DNA of 64,000 bases from Streptomyces guryensis (GCF_021261325.1 NZ_JAJSBI010000020.1:1-64000), one strand, 5' to 3'. Shown: positions 34,604-43,601, counted from the stretch's first letter. Numbers and translations are program-made. Notes: generated by a model from the sequence alone, not told the origin.

Positions 34604-35377
34604 TCAGATGCCGCCGCCCACCGTGGTCAGTCCGCCGTCGACGACCAGGGTCTGGCCGGTCACCCAGGAGGCGTCGTCCGAGGCCAGGTACGCGACCGCC
34701 GCCGCGATGTCCTCGGGGGTGCCGAGGCGTCGTAGCGCGTACTCCGCGGTGAGCTGCTGCTCGCGGTCCTCGTAGAGCTTCGACGCGAAGCGGGTCTTCA
34801 CCACGGCGGGAGCCACCGAGTTGACACGGATGTGCGGGCCGAGCTCCTGGCCCAGCTGCTCGGTGAGGTGGATCAGCGCGGCCTTGCTGGCGCCGTAGAC
34901 GCCGATCCCGGTCGCGGGCTTCAGCCCGGCCACGGCCGTCATGTTCACCACGCTGCCGCCGTGCTCGCCCATCCACGCCTCGCGGGCGCGGCGCAGCCAG
35001 CCCAGCGCCGCCAGCACATTGACGTCGAACACCTTGCGCCAGGCGGACTCCGTCAGATCGAGGACCGGGCCGAACACCGGGTTGATGCCCGTGTTGTTGA
35101 CCAGGACGTCCAGCCGCCCGAAGGCCGCCAGCGTCCGCTCGACGGCCTCGGCCCGGTGGGCGTCGTCGTCCGCCTTGCCGGCCACGGCCACGGCGTGGCG
35201 GGGACCGCCGAGGCGCTCGACGGCCTCCGCCAGCGGTCCGGCCGAGCGGGCGGTGACGCAGACTCGGGCGCCCTCGGCGACCAGGCGCTCGGCGACGGCG
35301 TACCCGATGCCCCGGCTCGCCCCGGTGACCAGGGCGACCCGGCCTCGGAAACGAGTGGGGGAGACAGCTGTGCTCAC
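34604..35377 (-). CDS. Short-chain dehydrogenase/reductase 1
   Basis: A 257-aa classical SDR. Cofactor loop VTGASRGIGYAVAERL, structural VLVNNTGINPVFG, active-site YGASK. The serine of the catalytic tetrad is not obvious: the segment reads VVNMTAVAGLKPATGIGVYG, with Thr where Ser is usual. Close to FabG-type 3-oxoacyl reductases by layout. GTG at 35377 follows CTGGAGGG. Separate from SDR 2 by about 360 bases, so it probably has its own promoter. Confidence 0.85.
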   Translation of the reverse strand: MSTAVSPTRFRGRVALVTGASRGIGYAVAERLVAEGARVCVTARSAGPLAEAVERLGGPRHAVAVAGKADDDAHRAEAVERTLAAFGRLDVLVNNTGINPVFGPVLDLTESAWRKVFDVNVLAALGWLRRAREAWMGEHGGSVVNMTAVAGLKPATGIGVYGASKAALIHLTEQLGQELGPHIRVNSVAPAVVKTRFASKLYEDREQQLTAEYALRRLGTPEDIAAAVAYLASDDASWVTGQTLVVDGGLTTVGGGI

Positions 35378-35735
35378 GATGGTGCCCTCCAGGGACTGCG
35401 ACGTGGGTGGTGACTTGGGTGGTGACATGGGTTGCGAACAGACGGGCGACGACCGCGCGGCAGTGGCCGGCGGTCGTCGTCGTGAGGCGCGGGGAGGGAG
35501 GCGGCCGGCCGCGGCCGCCCGGGCGGGGGATGGACGGGCGGTGGCGCGTTTCCGGAAGCAGAACCGGGTGCCGGGTCCTGATGAGCAGAACCGGGTCCCG
35601 GGTCTTGACGCCTCCCCTCCCCGCGCTCTGCCGATGCTATGAATACATGCGCTGACCTGGCCATTCCCTCTTCGAGGAGGGGCTCTGTGCCTCCGAAGCG
35701 GCACGGGGTGCGGCCGGTCTGTCGTGGCGCTGAGG
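35378..35735. other. Gene-free spacer with direct repeats
   Basis: No gene is supported in these 358 bases. Two near-identical 25-base direct repeats (AGCAGAACCGGGTGCCGGGT... at 35557-35581 and 35584-35608, 27-base period) and a 12-base doublet (GGGTGGTGACTT/GGGTGGTGACAT, 35405-35428) stand out. AT-rich sequence around 35638-35650 is the best promoter candidate for SDR 1. The repeats could be regulator half-sites. Confidence 0.5.
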
Positions 35736-36542
35736 TCACAGGGCCAGATAGCCCCCGTCCACGGGCACGGCCGCTCCGGTGACATACGAGCCGGCGTCCG
35801 AGGCGAGCAGCAGCAGCACCCCGTTCAGTTCGCTGAGCCGGCCGGCCCGGCGCATCGGGGTCCGGCGCTCCACCCAGGCCCGCCCCTTGTCGCTGCCGAG
35901 CATCGACTCGGTCATCTCCGACCAGAACCAGCCCGGGCACACCGCGTTGACGCGGACGCCCCGCGCGCTCCACTCGGCGGCCAGCTCCCGGGTCAGGTTC
36001 ACCACCCCGCCCTTCGAGGCGGTGTACGCGGCCTGCGGAAGGCTGCCGCTGGCCACCAGCCCGTAGATGGAGGCGATGTTGACGACGGAGCCCCGGCCGC
36101 GCTCCAGCATGCCCACGCCGACCGCCTGGCTCAGCGCGAACACCGCCGTCAGGTTCAGCGCCACGATGGAGCTGAAGCTCTCCACGGTCTGCGTCTCCGC
36201 GGGCACGGTCTCGGACAGCCCCGCGTTGTTGACCAGGATGTCGATCGGGCCGAGTTCCCCGGTGACCGTGCGCACCAGGCGCTCGCGGTCGTCGGCCGAG
36301 GTCACGTCGCACGGCACGGCGAGCGAGCCGGGCAGCTCGGCGGCGAGCTCCTTCAACGGGCCCTCGCGGCGCGCGGCCAGGGCCACCCTGGCGCCCGCCG
36401 CGGTGAGCAGCCGGGCCACATGCGCGCCGATGCCGCTGGAGGCGCCGGTGACCACGGCCACCCGGCCGTCCAGCCGGAACAGCGCGGTCGGATCCTCGGC
36501 GGGGGCCGTCGGCACCTCGACGGGGGCGGTCGGGTTCGTCAC
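35736..36542 (-). CDS. Short-chain dehydrogenase/reductase 2
   Basis: A 268-aa classical SDR with intact tetrad: VTGASSGIGAHVARLL, LVNNAGLSE, NIASIYGLVASGSLPQ and AYTASKGG, ending PVDGGYLAL. Preceded by a 20-residue Pro/Ala/Thr-rich N-terminal extension (TNPTAPVEVPTAPAEDPTA). GTG at 36542 overlaps the stop of the KAS III-like gene (GTGA). Probable beta-ketoacyl or ketone reductase; last gene of the main biosynthetic operon. Confidence 0.88.
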   Translation of the reverse strand: MTNPTAPVEVPTAPAEDPTALFRLDGRVAVVTGASSGIGAHVARLLTAAGARVALAARREGPLKELAAELPGSLAVPCDVTSADDRERLVRTVTGELGPIDILVNNAGLSETVPAETQTVESFSSIVALNLTAVFALSQAVGVGMLERGRGSVVNIASIYGLVASGSLPQAAYTASKGGVVNLTRELAAEWSARGVRVNAVCPGWFWSEMTESMLGSDKGRAWVERRTPMRRAGRLSELNGVLLLLASDAGSYVTGAAVPVDGGYLAL

Positions 36543-37570
36543 GGGCGGTTCACCTCCACGATCGCGGCGGACCAGGTGAACCCGGCGCCGGCACTGAGCA
36601 GGACGAGCAGGTCTCCGGGGCGTACGTCGTCCCGGTCGAGCAGGTCGGACAGGTTGGCGACGGTGTCGCCGGCCCCCAAGTGGCCGGTGTCCGCGCCCAG
36701 TTGGACGATCGGTGCGGCGCACACCTCGCGGAACGCGGGCTCGTACGCCTCGGCCATGACGTGCCGGGCGAGCCGGGGCAGCGCTGCCGCGCGCAGCCGC
36801 TCGTCGTCCGCGGTGACCCCGGCGTCGCGCAGGGCCCGCGCCACGACGGAGGTGACCGCGTCGTGCGCGATGGGGCCGAACGGCAGCGTCGGGTTGGCCG
36901 TGAGGAACTCCTTCTTGGCGAGCTTCGGCAGCAGCGTCTTGGAGCCGCTGGTGGGGGCCGGGCTGAAGGGTGCGTCGCCGCGGTGCATGCCCTCCAGGAC
37001 CGGGGCCGCCACGGTCGTCGCCGACAGCAGGCGCACGGAGCGGCCGTGCGGGGCCCGGTCGACCAGGACCGAGGTGGCGCCGTCGCCGTAGCAGACCCCG
37101 TAGTCGCCGCCCCAGCGGTCGAAGCCGGGCTGCGGGAAACAGTCGGCGGTGGTCACCAGGGCGGGGCCGGCCGCGGGGGCGGCGAGCAGCCGGCAGGCGG
37201 CCTGCACGATCGCGGCCGACCCGCCGTTGCACATCTGCTGGATGCCGACGGGCTCCGCGGCCACCGCGCCGACCTGCCGGGCGAGGTAGTGGGCCGGGGA
37301 CCAGAACTCGTGGCCCTGGTGGTACGTCCACGCGTGCAGCAGTTGGCCGATCCGTTCAGGTGGAACACCGGACGACTCAAGGGACCTGGCGGCGGCGAGC
37401 GCGGCGAGCCGGACCGGCGCGAGGGTGCTGGTACGCAGTGCCGTATAGGCGTACCGCTCGGCGTTCTCCTGGTCGATCAGCAGGCCGGCGACCGCGTCCG
37501 ACACCGGCTGGGCGTGCTCGCCGAGGACGTGGACGGGGGCGTTCAGATGGACGGGTGCGTCAAACCGCAT
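36539..37570 (-). CDS. KAS III-like condensing enzyme / acyltransferase 1
   Basis: A 343-aa thiolase-fold protein. The active cysteine is in GIQQMCNGGSAAIVQAACRL (about residue 113). The canonical FabH HQAN and GNTSAAS motifs are not kept; instead the C-terminal segment is ADTGHLGAGDTVANLSDLL. That pattern recalls KAS III-like enzymes that act as acyltransferases or use unusual partners. ATG at 37570 overlaps the upstream AfsA homologue by 11 bases. Works presumably on the AfsA-linked intermediate (inference). Confidence 0.83.
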   Translation of the reverse strand: MRFDAPVHLNAPVHVLGEHAQPVSDAVAGLLIDQENAERYAYTALRTSTLAPVRLAALAAARSLESSGVPPERIGQLLHAWTYHQGHEFWSPAHYLARQVGAVAAEPVGIQQMCNGGSAAIVQAACRLLAAPAAGPALVTTADCFPQPGFDRWGGDYGVCYGDGATSVLVDRAPHGRSVRLLSATTVAAPVLEGMHRGDAPFSPAPTSGSKTLLPKLAKKEFLTANPTLPFGPIAHDAVTSVVARALRDAGVTADDERLRAAALPRLARHVMAEAYEPAFREVCAAPIVQLGADTGHLGAGDTVANLSDLLDRDDVRPGDLLVLLSAGAGFTWSAAIVEVNRP

Positions 37571-38582
37571 GACCGGCTCCGGTGGTGTCGGCCGCTGCCA
37601 GCCGGACCCGCATCCGGGCGACGGTCTCGTCCTGCTGGACGAAGGCGGTCTCGGTCCGCAGGCCGCCGGCCACCGGGTCGGGCACGCGCCGGGTGACGAC
37701 GGTGATGTCGCTGTCCAGCTCCGCGAAGCGCAGGTACTCGGCGTCCATGTACTGCGGGTAGCACCCGGCCGGGGACGGGCCCTGCCCGTCGGCGGCGAGC
37801 AGCAGCGCGGCCTGCCGGGCGGCCTCCATCATCACCGGTCCCGGCACATGGTCCTGGGCGTGCTCGAACATGCTGGGATGCGCGGTCGGCACCCGCAGTC
37901 GCGCGCTTACGGCGCCGTCCGTGACGTCGGCGTTCTCCAGGACCACGTTCTCCGCCTGCTCGCGGCCCACCAGACGGGGCGGCGGGGCGGCGCCGTCGGT
38001 GCGTACGGGCATGGCACTGGACATCGGCGGCGGTGTGGCGCGATGGCTCATGCGCAGCTTCTCGTACACGGCGTCGGGGCGCTGCGCGGTGTCGACGGTG
38101 ACGACGCCCACCTGACGCCCGCCGGCCATGACCCGCACCTTGTGCACCACGCGGGAGATGGCGTCCTGGTAGTTCCTGGCGAGTTTCACGCTGCCGAGCA
38201 GGAGCAGGTCCAGCGCGCCGCGGTCCCTGAGCGGGCCGGGGTCGGTGATCTCCAGGGAGGCGGTCGCGGTGATGGACTTGGTGTCGTGGCCCGCGTCGTG
38301 CTGCAGGTGCATCGCGCACAGCAGCATCTGGCGCACGCTCTCGAACACCGCGAGCGGGTCGTGCATCGCCGGCCGGGCGGTGTGGTCGCCGTAGTAGAAG
38401 TGGCGCGGCGGGAGTTGGGCCGCCGCCCGGAAGGTGTTCTCGTCGACGGACTGGAAGTCGGTGAGGAACACCTCGGAGATCGCCGAACGGTGCACCAGCC
38501 GGCGGGACAGCGTGCGCTGGGTGGACAGGATCTGGGCCGCTTCGGCGGCCTGGACCGGCTCGACCTGGCTCAGTACGGACAT
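37560..38582 (-). CDS. Second AfsA-family (butenolide synthase-like) protein
   Basis: A 340-aa AfsA hot-dog repeat protein. RHFYYGDHTARPAMHDPLAV and MFEHAQDHVPGPVMMEAARQ give the two family signatures. It is clearly diverged from the AfsA at 25198, and lies inside a biosynthetic operon between a HAD phosphatase and a KAS III-like gene. In methylenomycin biosynthesis an AfsA homologue (MmyD) serves the antibiotic itself rather than the signal; a similar role is inferred here. Confidence 0.88.
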   Translation of the reverse strand: MSVLSQVEPVQAAEAAQILSTQRTLSRRLVHRSAISEVFLTDFQSVDENTFRAAAQLPPRHFYYGDHTARPAMHDPLAVFESVRQMLLCAMHLQHDAGHDTKSITATASLEITDPGPLRDRGALDLLLLGSVKLARNYQDAISRVVHKVRVMAGGRQVGVVTVDTAQRPDAVYEKLRMSHRATPPPMSSAMPVRTDGAAPPPRLVGREQAENVVLENADVTDGAVSARLRVPTAHPSMFEHAQDHVPGPVMMEAARQAALLLAADGQGPSPAGCYPQYMDAEYLRFAELDSDITVVTRRVPDPVAGGLRTETAFVQQDETVARMRVRLAAADTTGAGHAV

Positions 38583-38623
38583 GACGGGCTCCTGTGCGGT
38601 GCGTCGGGGACGGGTGGCGGGGC

Positions 38624-39298
38624 TCAGACGGCGACCGGGGCGGCCGTGTCGAGGAGGCGGGAGACCTGGTGGGCGGCCTGGTCGGCGTCGTGGAAGTGCA
38701 CGGCCTGCCAGCCGACGGCGATCGCACCCGCCACGTTCTTCTCCAGGTCGTCCACGAGCACGCACTGGTGCGGTTCGAGCCCGGCCCGCTTCGCGGCCAG
38801 TTCGAAGATCGCGGGCTCGGGCTTGCGGCTGCCCACGGCGTGCGAGAGGACGATGTCGTCGAAGTGCGAGTCGTCGATCATGAAACGGCGGTGGCGGTCC
38901 CACGACGGCGGCAGGTTGGAGAGCAGTCCGACGAACGCGCCCCGGGCCCGGAACGTCTCCAGATGCGCCGCCCAGGCCTGGTTGGCGGGGCGACCGGCGA
39001 ACCAGCGGTCGCCGAAGTGCTGCAGGTCGGCGACGATCCCGAAGGTGCCGCCGAGGACGTCCTCCAGTTCGTCGGACCAGGTCGCCTCGTCGATCAGCGG
39101 GATGTCGATGGCGCCCATCGAGTCGGTGCCGTACTTCTCCCCGACCAGGCGCATCGACTCCTTCAGTGCCCACAGCGGGACGCCGACGCGGTCCGCGAAC
39201 TCGTTGAAGGTGACGCCGACCGGCGGGGTGAGCACACCGCCGAAGTCGGTCCATACGGCCAGGGGGGAGGAGGCGGGGGTGGGGTCGGTGAGGCTCAT
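38624..39298 (-). CDS. HAD-family hydrolase
   Basis: A 224-aa HAD subfamily IA protein. Motif I is WTDFGGVLTPP (nucleophile Asp; the usual second Asp is replaced by Gly, as in several HAD-IA members), motif II LLSNLP, motif III Lys in SRKPEPAIF, motif IV VLVDDLEKNVAGA. Placed just upstream of an AfsA homologue, it could dephosphorylate a butenolide phosphate. The missing second aspartate makes phosphatase activity less certain. Confidence 0.82.
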   Translation of the reverse strand: MSLTDPTPASSPLAVWTDFGGVLTPPVGVTFNEFADRVGVPLWALKESMRLVGEKYGTDSMGAIDIPLIDEATWSDELEDVLGGTFGIVADLQHFGDRWFAGRPANQAWAAHLETFRARGAFVGLLSNLPPSWDRHRRFMIDDSHFDDIVLSHAVGSRKPEPAIFELAAKRAGLEPHQCVLVDDLEKNVAGAIAVGWQAVHFHDADQAAHQVSRLLDTAAPVAV

Positions 39299-39346
39299 GA
39301 AGGGTCCTTGAGGTGAGTGGGGTGGGCGGCAGAGGGCGGGTCCGGG

Positions 39347-40324
39347 TCACATGCGGTACAGGAGCCCGCCGTAGTACCAGCCGGAGCCGACCGCCGTGGA
39401 CAGCACCAGGTCGCCGCTCCTGACGACGCCCTTCTCGGCGTACTCGGACAGGGCGATCGGGATCGAGGCACAGCCCGTGTTGCCGCGCTCGGCGAAGTTG
39501 GTGAGGAACCTGGCCGGCTCCAGGTCGAGGCCGTCGCGTACGCCGGCGTGGATGGCGTTGTTGCCGGGGTGCGGGACGAGCCAGTCGATGTCGGAGGTCT
39601 TGAGGTCGTTGCGGGTGAGCAGGTTGTCGGCGACCTTCAGGCTGGAGCGCACCGCCAGGTCGATGAGCTCCGGCTTCGGGCGCAGGAAGCCCTCGGGGGC
39701 GCGGGCGGCGACGGTGTCGGCCTCGGCGGCGTCGCAGTCCAGGACCGAGTCGATCAGACCGCTCGGGTCGTCCGGGTCGCCCTTCTCCAGAACCACCGCG
39801 CCGGCCGCGTCCCCGAAGACCAGTTGGCCGCGGGTGCCGGGGCGGGCGCGGCGGGTGAAGCGGTCTGCCGCCACCACGATGGCGCGCTTCCAGCCGGGGT
39901 GGGCGGTGAGCATCGAGGCGGCGGTCTGGACGCCGTGTACGAAGCCGGTGCAGGCGCCGCAGACGTCGAAGGCGAGGGCGCCGTGCGCGCCGAGGGCCGC
40001 GGCTACGCCGGGGGCTATCTCCGGTATCCACTGGCGGTCGGTCCAGTTGGCGAGGACGACGAGGTCGAGGTCGCCGGGGTCGCGGTCGGCGTTGGTCAGT
40101 GCGGAGTTCGCGGCCTGGACCGCCATGAACTCCACGGTCTCGTCCTCGTCGGCGACGTGGAGGGCGCGGACGCCGAGTTCCTGCGCGGTCTTTGGGGGGT
40201 AGGTGCGGCCGTCGAGGGTGACTTCGCCGTCGTGGGTGCGGTGGGTTCGGGGGTAGTAGTGGCCGAGGCCGGTGAACTTGAGGGTGGAGTTGGTCCAGGT
40301 GCGGGCTTCTGCGCGGCGGTGCAT
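39347..40324 (-). CDS. KAS III-type ketoacyl synthase 2
   Basis: A 325-aa FabH-like condensing enzyme with an intact triad: Cys in AFDVCGACTGFVHGVQ, His in WLVPHPGNNAI and Asn in ERGNTGCASIPIALSEY. LVFGDAAGAVVLE is the standard cap. It should start a chain from an acyl-CoA and a malonyl thioester. ATG at 40324 has GAGGAG upstream. About 50 bases separate it from the HAD gene, consistent with one operon. Confidence 0.9.
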   Translation of the reverse strand: MHRRAEARTWTNSTLKFTGLGHYYPRTHRTHDGEVTLDGRTYPPKTAQELGVRALHVADEDETVEFMAVQAANSALTNADRDPGDLDLVVLANWTDRQWIPEIAPGVAAALGAHGALAFDVCGACTGFVHGVQTAASMLTAHPGWKRAIVVAADRFTRRARPGTRGQLVFGDAAGAVVLEKGDPDDPSGLIDSVLDCDAAEADTVAARAPEGFLRPKPELIDLAVRSSLKVADNLLTRNDLKTSDIDWLVPHPGNNAIHAGVRDGLDLEPARFLTNFAERGNTGCASIPIALSEYAEKGVVRSGDLVLSTAVGSGWYYGGLLYRM

Positions 40325-40399
40325 TTTGCTGGCTCCTCGTGTGGTGGGTGGTTTCAGGGGGTGCCACGGGATGTTGTGGGGTTGGTGCGGGTTCGATGT

Positions 40400-40450
40400 G
40401 GCTTGTCGCGCCCCGCGGCGAGGCCGCTGATGTCACAGCCCCGCGCCCCT
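40400..40450. repeat. Intergenic GC-rich repeat, copy 2
   Basis: CGCGCCCCGCGGCGAGGCCG followed by CACAGCCCCGCGCCCCTTGG: same dispersed element as at 14212-14261, here in the 163-base gap between the CoA-transferase and KAS III genes. Confidence 0.55.
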
Positions 40451-40487
40451 TGGAGGGCGGTTGCGCCAGGCGCGCTGCGATGGGCCC

Positions 40488-42308
40488 TCAGCGGAAGCGG
40501 CCGTCTGGGTCAAGGGTGCGCAGGAGGGTCAACTCCTCTGGCGTCACCGGCTTTTCGGGCACGATCCCGGAGGTGTCGGACTTCCAGGAGGTGCGGGTTG
40601 TGATCGCCTCGGCGGCCTGGCGGGCCAGTTCCTCGGGGCCGTCGGGTGCATCGTCCGTGGGGAGGTAGGTCGACAGACGGAAGCCGGAGTCGGCTCGGGT
40701 GAAGCGGCCGAAGTCGCTCACCACCTCGCGGACCCGGTGGCCGGGGCTGGTGCGGTAGGTGACCTCGGTGACGTAGCGGCGGCGGGAGGACGGGGCGATC
40801 ACCACGCAGTCCGTGCTGGAGGCGATGTCGTTGGCGCCGCCCGAGCCGGTCAGCCAGCGGCCGTCCGCGCCGCGGCTGGTGTTGATCGTGCCGCTCTCGT
40901 CGATCTCGGCGGCGGCCAGGACTCCCAGCGCGCGGGGGTTGGCCGCGACCATGCCGCCCAGGATCTCCGGGATGCCGGCCAGCATCTCGCTGCTGCTCGC
41001 GTGCAGCAGGCTGAACAGGAAGGTGTCCCCGCCTTCGGGCCGGAAGCCGTACATGCCCAGCTCGGCGACGACCTTGACGTCCTCGCCGCCGGTCCGCAGC
41101 AGCTCGGCCGCGAGCCAGGCCGCCATGTGCGAGGTGCCGATCCCGGCGAGCAGGGTGTCGTAGCCGTGCGCGCGGACCTGTTCGGCGACGGCCCGGGCAC
41201 CGAGCACGATCAGGCGTTCCTGGCGGGTGGGGGGTGCCGGGGTGACCGGATCCTGCTCGGCGGGCGTGGGGGGTGCGGGGTGGGGTGCCGTGGTCGGCGT
41301 GGGGCTGACCTTGGCGACCGCCTCCTTCTCGCAGCGGTAGATCTCGGCCCAGGTCTCGGTTTCGGCGTCGTAGTCGTCGTCCGCCCGGGTGGGGTCCGGG
41401 ATGCGTAGGGCGGTGCGGCGCCGGGGGCCCAGGCGGTGGACGTACTCCTTGTGCGAGCCGGGGGCGGTGACCCACGTGCGGTACCAGTCCTGGCCGCGTT
41501 CCTCGCCGTGGCAGGAGGCGACTATCTCCTCCAGGAAGGCGTAGTCGTCCAAGTAGCCGTCCACGCCCAGGAGTTGGTCGGTGCGCAGGGCCTGGGGGTG
41601 GGCTCCCAGGTGGGCCTCGGTCAGGCCCAGGACGCGTTGGCCGGGGATGACCACGCGGTCGTTGACGGCGCGCAGTTCGTCACGGCTGACGATCTTCTCC
41701 ACCGAGGCGATCACACCGCGCCCGGCGGCGTACGCGGCCCAGGCGCCCTCGCCGAGCGGTGGCACCAGGGCGATGTTGCCGTCCTCGTCGGCGGCCACGC
41801 CGTGGACGAGTGTCACGTCGGGGCGGAGCGGGGCGAGCAGGGTGATCTCCTCGCCCGGGCGGGCGGGGTCGGGCACCCGGTGGAGCACGTCCGCCTTGCC
41901 CGCGGCGAGATCCGTGCCGGCCAGCGAACCGGTGACCGCGTACGGGGCTCCCTGCGCGCCGGCGATGAGCCGCTGTACGTAACTGAGCAGCGACCAGGCC
42001 TCGAAGGTGAACGGTTCGCCCCTCTCCAGGTCCGTGTAGAGGGGGTTGGGGCGGGGCGAGGGATAGGTGTCCCCGGCGAAACCGGCGATGACCTTGTCGG
42101 CGACACCGGAGAGCGCGAGCGCGTGGGCCGAGGAGTGCACGGCGGTCGTGGAGACCGTCAGACGGCCGTCGGCGCCGAAGACCCGGCACAGGGCGTAGGT
42201 GAGGGCGTTGGGGCGGGACGGGGTGCCGGCCAGATGGACGTGGTCGCCGGGCCGGACCAGGGCGCGGACCAGTTCGTCCACGTCGGCGGCGATCAGGGGC
42301 CGGCTCAT
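40488..42308 (-). CDS. Fused class I CoA-transferase (alpha-beta)
   Basis: A 606-aa protein joining two CoA-transferase domains that are usually separate subunits. The alpha-like part (residues about 1-315) has RPGDHVHLAGTPSRPNALTY and AVHSSAHALALSGVADKVI. A 45-residue Pro/Thr-rich linker follows (about 340-385). The beta-like part (390-600) has LAGIGTSHMAAWLA and VVAELGMYGFRPEGG, where the Glu is the likely thioester-forming residue, and LTGSGGANDIASSTDCVV. It would move CoA between carboxylic acids or hydrolyse a CoA ester. ATGA overlap with the KAS II gene. Confidence 0.83.
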   Translation of the reverse strand: MSRPLIAADVDELVRALVRPGDHVHLAGTPSRPNALTYALCRVFGADGRLTVSTTAVHSSAHALALSGVADKVIAGFAGDTYPSPRPNPLYTDLERGEPFTFEAWSLLSYVQRLIAGAQGAPYAVTGSLAGTDLAAGKADVLHRVPDPARPGEEITLLAPLRPDVTLVHGVAADEDGNIALVPPLGEGAWAAYAAGRGVIASVEKIVSRDELRAVNDRVVIPGQRVLGLTEAHLGAHPQALRTDQLLGVDGYLDDYAFLEEIVASCHGEERGQDWYRTWVTAPGSHKEYVHRLGPRRRTALRIPDPTRADDDYDAETETWAEIYRCEKEAVAKVSPTPTTAPHPAPPTPAEQDPVTPAPPTRQERLIVLGARAVAEQVRAHGYDTLLAGIGTSHMAAWLAAELLRTGGEDVKVVAELGMYGFRPEGGDTFLFSLLHASSSEMLAGIPEILGGMVAANPRALGVLAAAEIDESGTINTSRGADGRWLTGSGGANDIASSTDCVVIAPSSRRRYVTEVTYRTSPGHRVREVVSDFGRFTRADSGFRLSTYLPTDDAPDGPEELARQAAEAITTRTSWKSDTSGIVPEKPVTPEELTLLRTLDPDGRFR

Positions 42309-43588
42309 GCCGGGGCTCCCAGTGCGACGACCGCCGTCTGGCTGCCGAAGGCGAACGACATGGACACCGCGAGGCCGAGCTCGGCAGGGCGCGGTCCCTC
42401 GAAGACGTGGTCGTGGTCGCACTCCGGGTCCGGCGTGGTGAAGTTGATGGTGGGCGCGAGCGTCTGGTGGTGGATCATCAGGCTGGTCGCGGCGACGTTG
42501 ATGATGCCCGCCAGGCCGAAGGTGTGGCCGTAGATGGGCTTGTTGGAGCTCAGCGGCGGAAGGGCGGCGGTCGTGCGCTCGGGGTAGAGGGCGCGCAGCG
42601 CACGCGACTCGGCGATGTCGTTGTACCGGGTGGCGGTGCCGTGCGCGCAGAAGTAGTCGACGTCGTCCGCGCGGCGGCCCGCGCTCGCCAGGGCGTCCTC
42701 GATGACCGAGGCGGTGACCTTGCCGGTCAGGTCCATGGTGGTGGGGTGGGCGGCCTCGTTCAGGGAGGCCGCCGAGAGGATCTCGGAGTAGACGCGGGCG
42801 CCGCGGCGGCGGGCGACCGACTCCCGCTCCAGGCACAGCACGACGGAGCCCTCGCCGAGTGCGAAGCCCTCGCGGTCGTTGCTGTAGGGGCGCACCGCGC
42901 GGCTCGGGTCCTCGCGCTCGGAGGAGAGCACCCCGTGGCCCATCGCCCGGTAGCAGGCGGCGACCTCGGGCACGATCGGGAACTCGTGGCCGCCGACCAG
43001 CATCGCGTCGGCGGCACCGGAGCGCAGCTCCCGCAGCGCGAGCTGGATGGCCTGGTGGCCGCCGACGCAGGCGTTGCTGACCGTGGTGACGAGGCCCTGG
43101 GCCCCGGTGTAGACGGCGGACAGCGAGGCCGGGCAGCCGGGCAGGCCGCGGAACATCGCGCCCTTGTCGCCGAAGGCGTCCGGGTCGGCGCCGGTGAGCA
43201 CGTCGCGCCACCAGCCGAACGGGCCGCGGGAGGAGGACATCACGATGCCCAGCCGGCGCGGGTCCAGGGCGCCCGGACCGAGCCCGGCGTCCCGGCGGGC
43301 CTCGGCGAGGGCCGACATGGTGATGAGGATCTCCCGGGAGTACTTGGCCGCGTGCGCGTCCGTCAGCTCCGGGAGGAAGGGGTGATGGTCGAAGTCGTCG
43401 ATCTCGGCCGCCGCGTACACCGGAAGGCCCGCCTGCTCCGCGTCGAACCGGGTGAGCCGGCCCACCTGGGACCTGCCGCCCGAGATGTTCGCCCAGAACC
43501 GGTCGACGGAGAGGGTGCCCGGGAGGACGACGCCGATTCCGGTGACGACCACGCGTTCTTCGGGTATCTCGAATTCACTGTTCGTCAT
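42305..43588 (-). CDS. KAS II-like beta-ketoacyl synthase
   Basis: A 427-aa condensing enzyme of the FabF/KS class. Triad present: Cys in TTVSNACVGGHQAIQLA (about 174), His in DYFCAHGTATRYND and His in NKPIYGHTFGLAG. The ACVGG around the cysteine differs from the common ACSSG/ACATG, and no partner chain-length factor or ACP is nearby. Start ATG 43588 fits a leaderless transcript (TACCGT, seven bases, ATG); an ATG 36 bases upstream is the alternative. First gene of the main minus-strand operon. Confidence 0.85.
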   Translation of the reverse strand: MTNSEFEIPEERVVVTGIGVVLPGTLSVDRFWANISGGRSQVGRLTRFDAEQAGLPVYAAAEIDDFDHHPFLPELTDAHAAKYSREILITMSALAEARRDAGLGPGALDPRRLGIVMSSSRGPFGWWRDVLTGADPDAFGDKGAMFRGLPGCPASLSAVYTGAQGLVTTVSNACVGGHQAIQLALRELRSGAADAMLVGGHEFPIVPEVAACYRAMGHGVLSSEREDPSRAVRPYSNDREGFALGEGSVVLCLERESVARRRGARVYSEILSAASLNEAAHPTTMDLTGKVTASVIEDALASAGRRADDVDYFCAHGTATRYNDIAESRALRALYPERTTAALPPLSSNKPIYGHTFGLAGIINVAATSLMIHHQTLAPTINFTTPDPECDHDHVFEGPRPAELGLAVSMSFAFGSQTAVVALGAPA

Positions 43589-43595
43589 GAATAAA

Positions 43596-43601
43596 ACGGT
43601 A
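43596..43601 (-). promoter_or_regulatory. Putative -10 box giving a leaderless KAS II transcript
   Basis: TACCGT on the minus strand, exactly seven bases from the ATG at 43588, with no ribosome site between. Confidence 0.5.

Noticed and set aside
42305..43588. Type II polyketide KS-alpha of an aromatic cluster
   Set aside because: No chain-length factor, ACP, cyclase set or ketoreductase arrangement typical of aromatic type II systems accompanies it.
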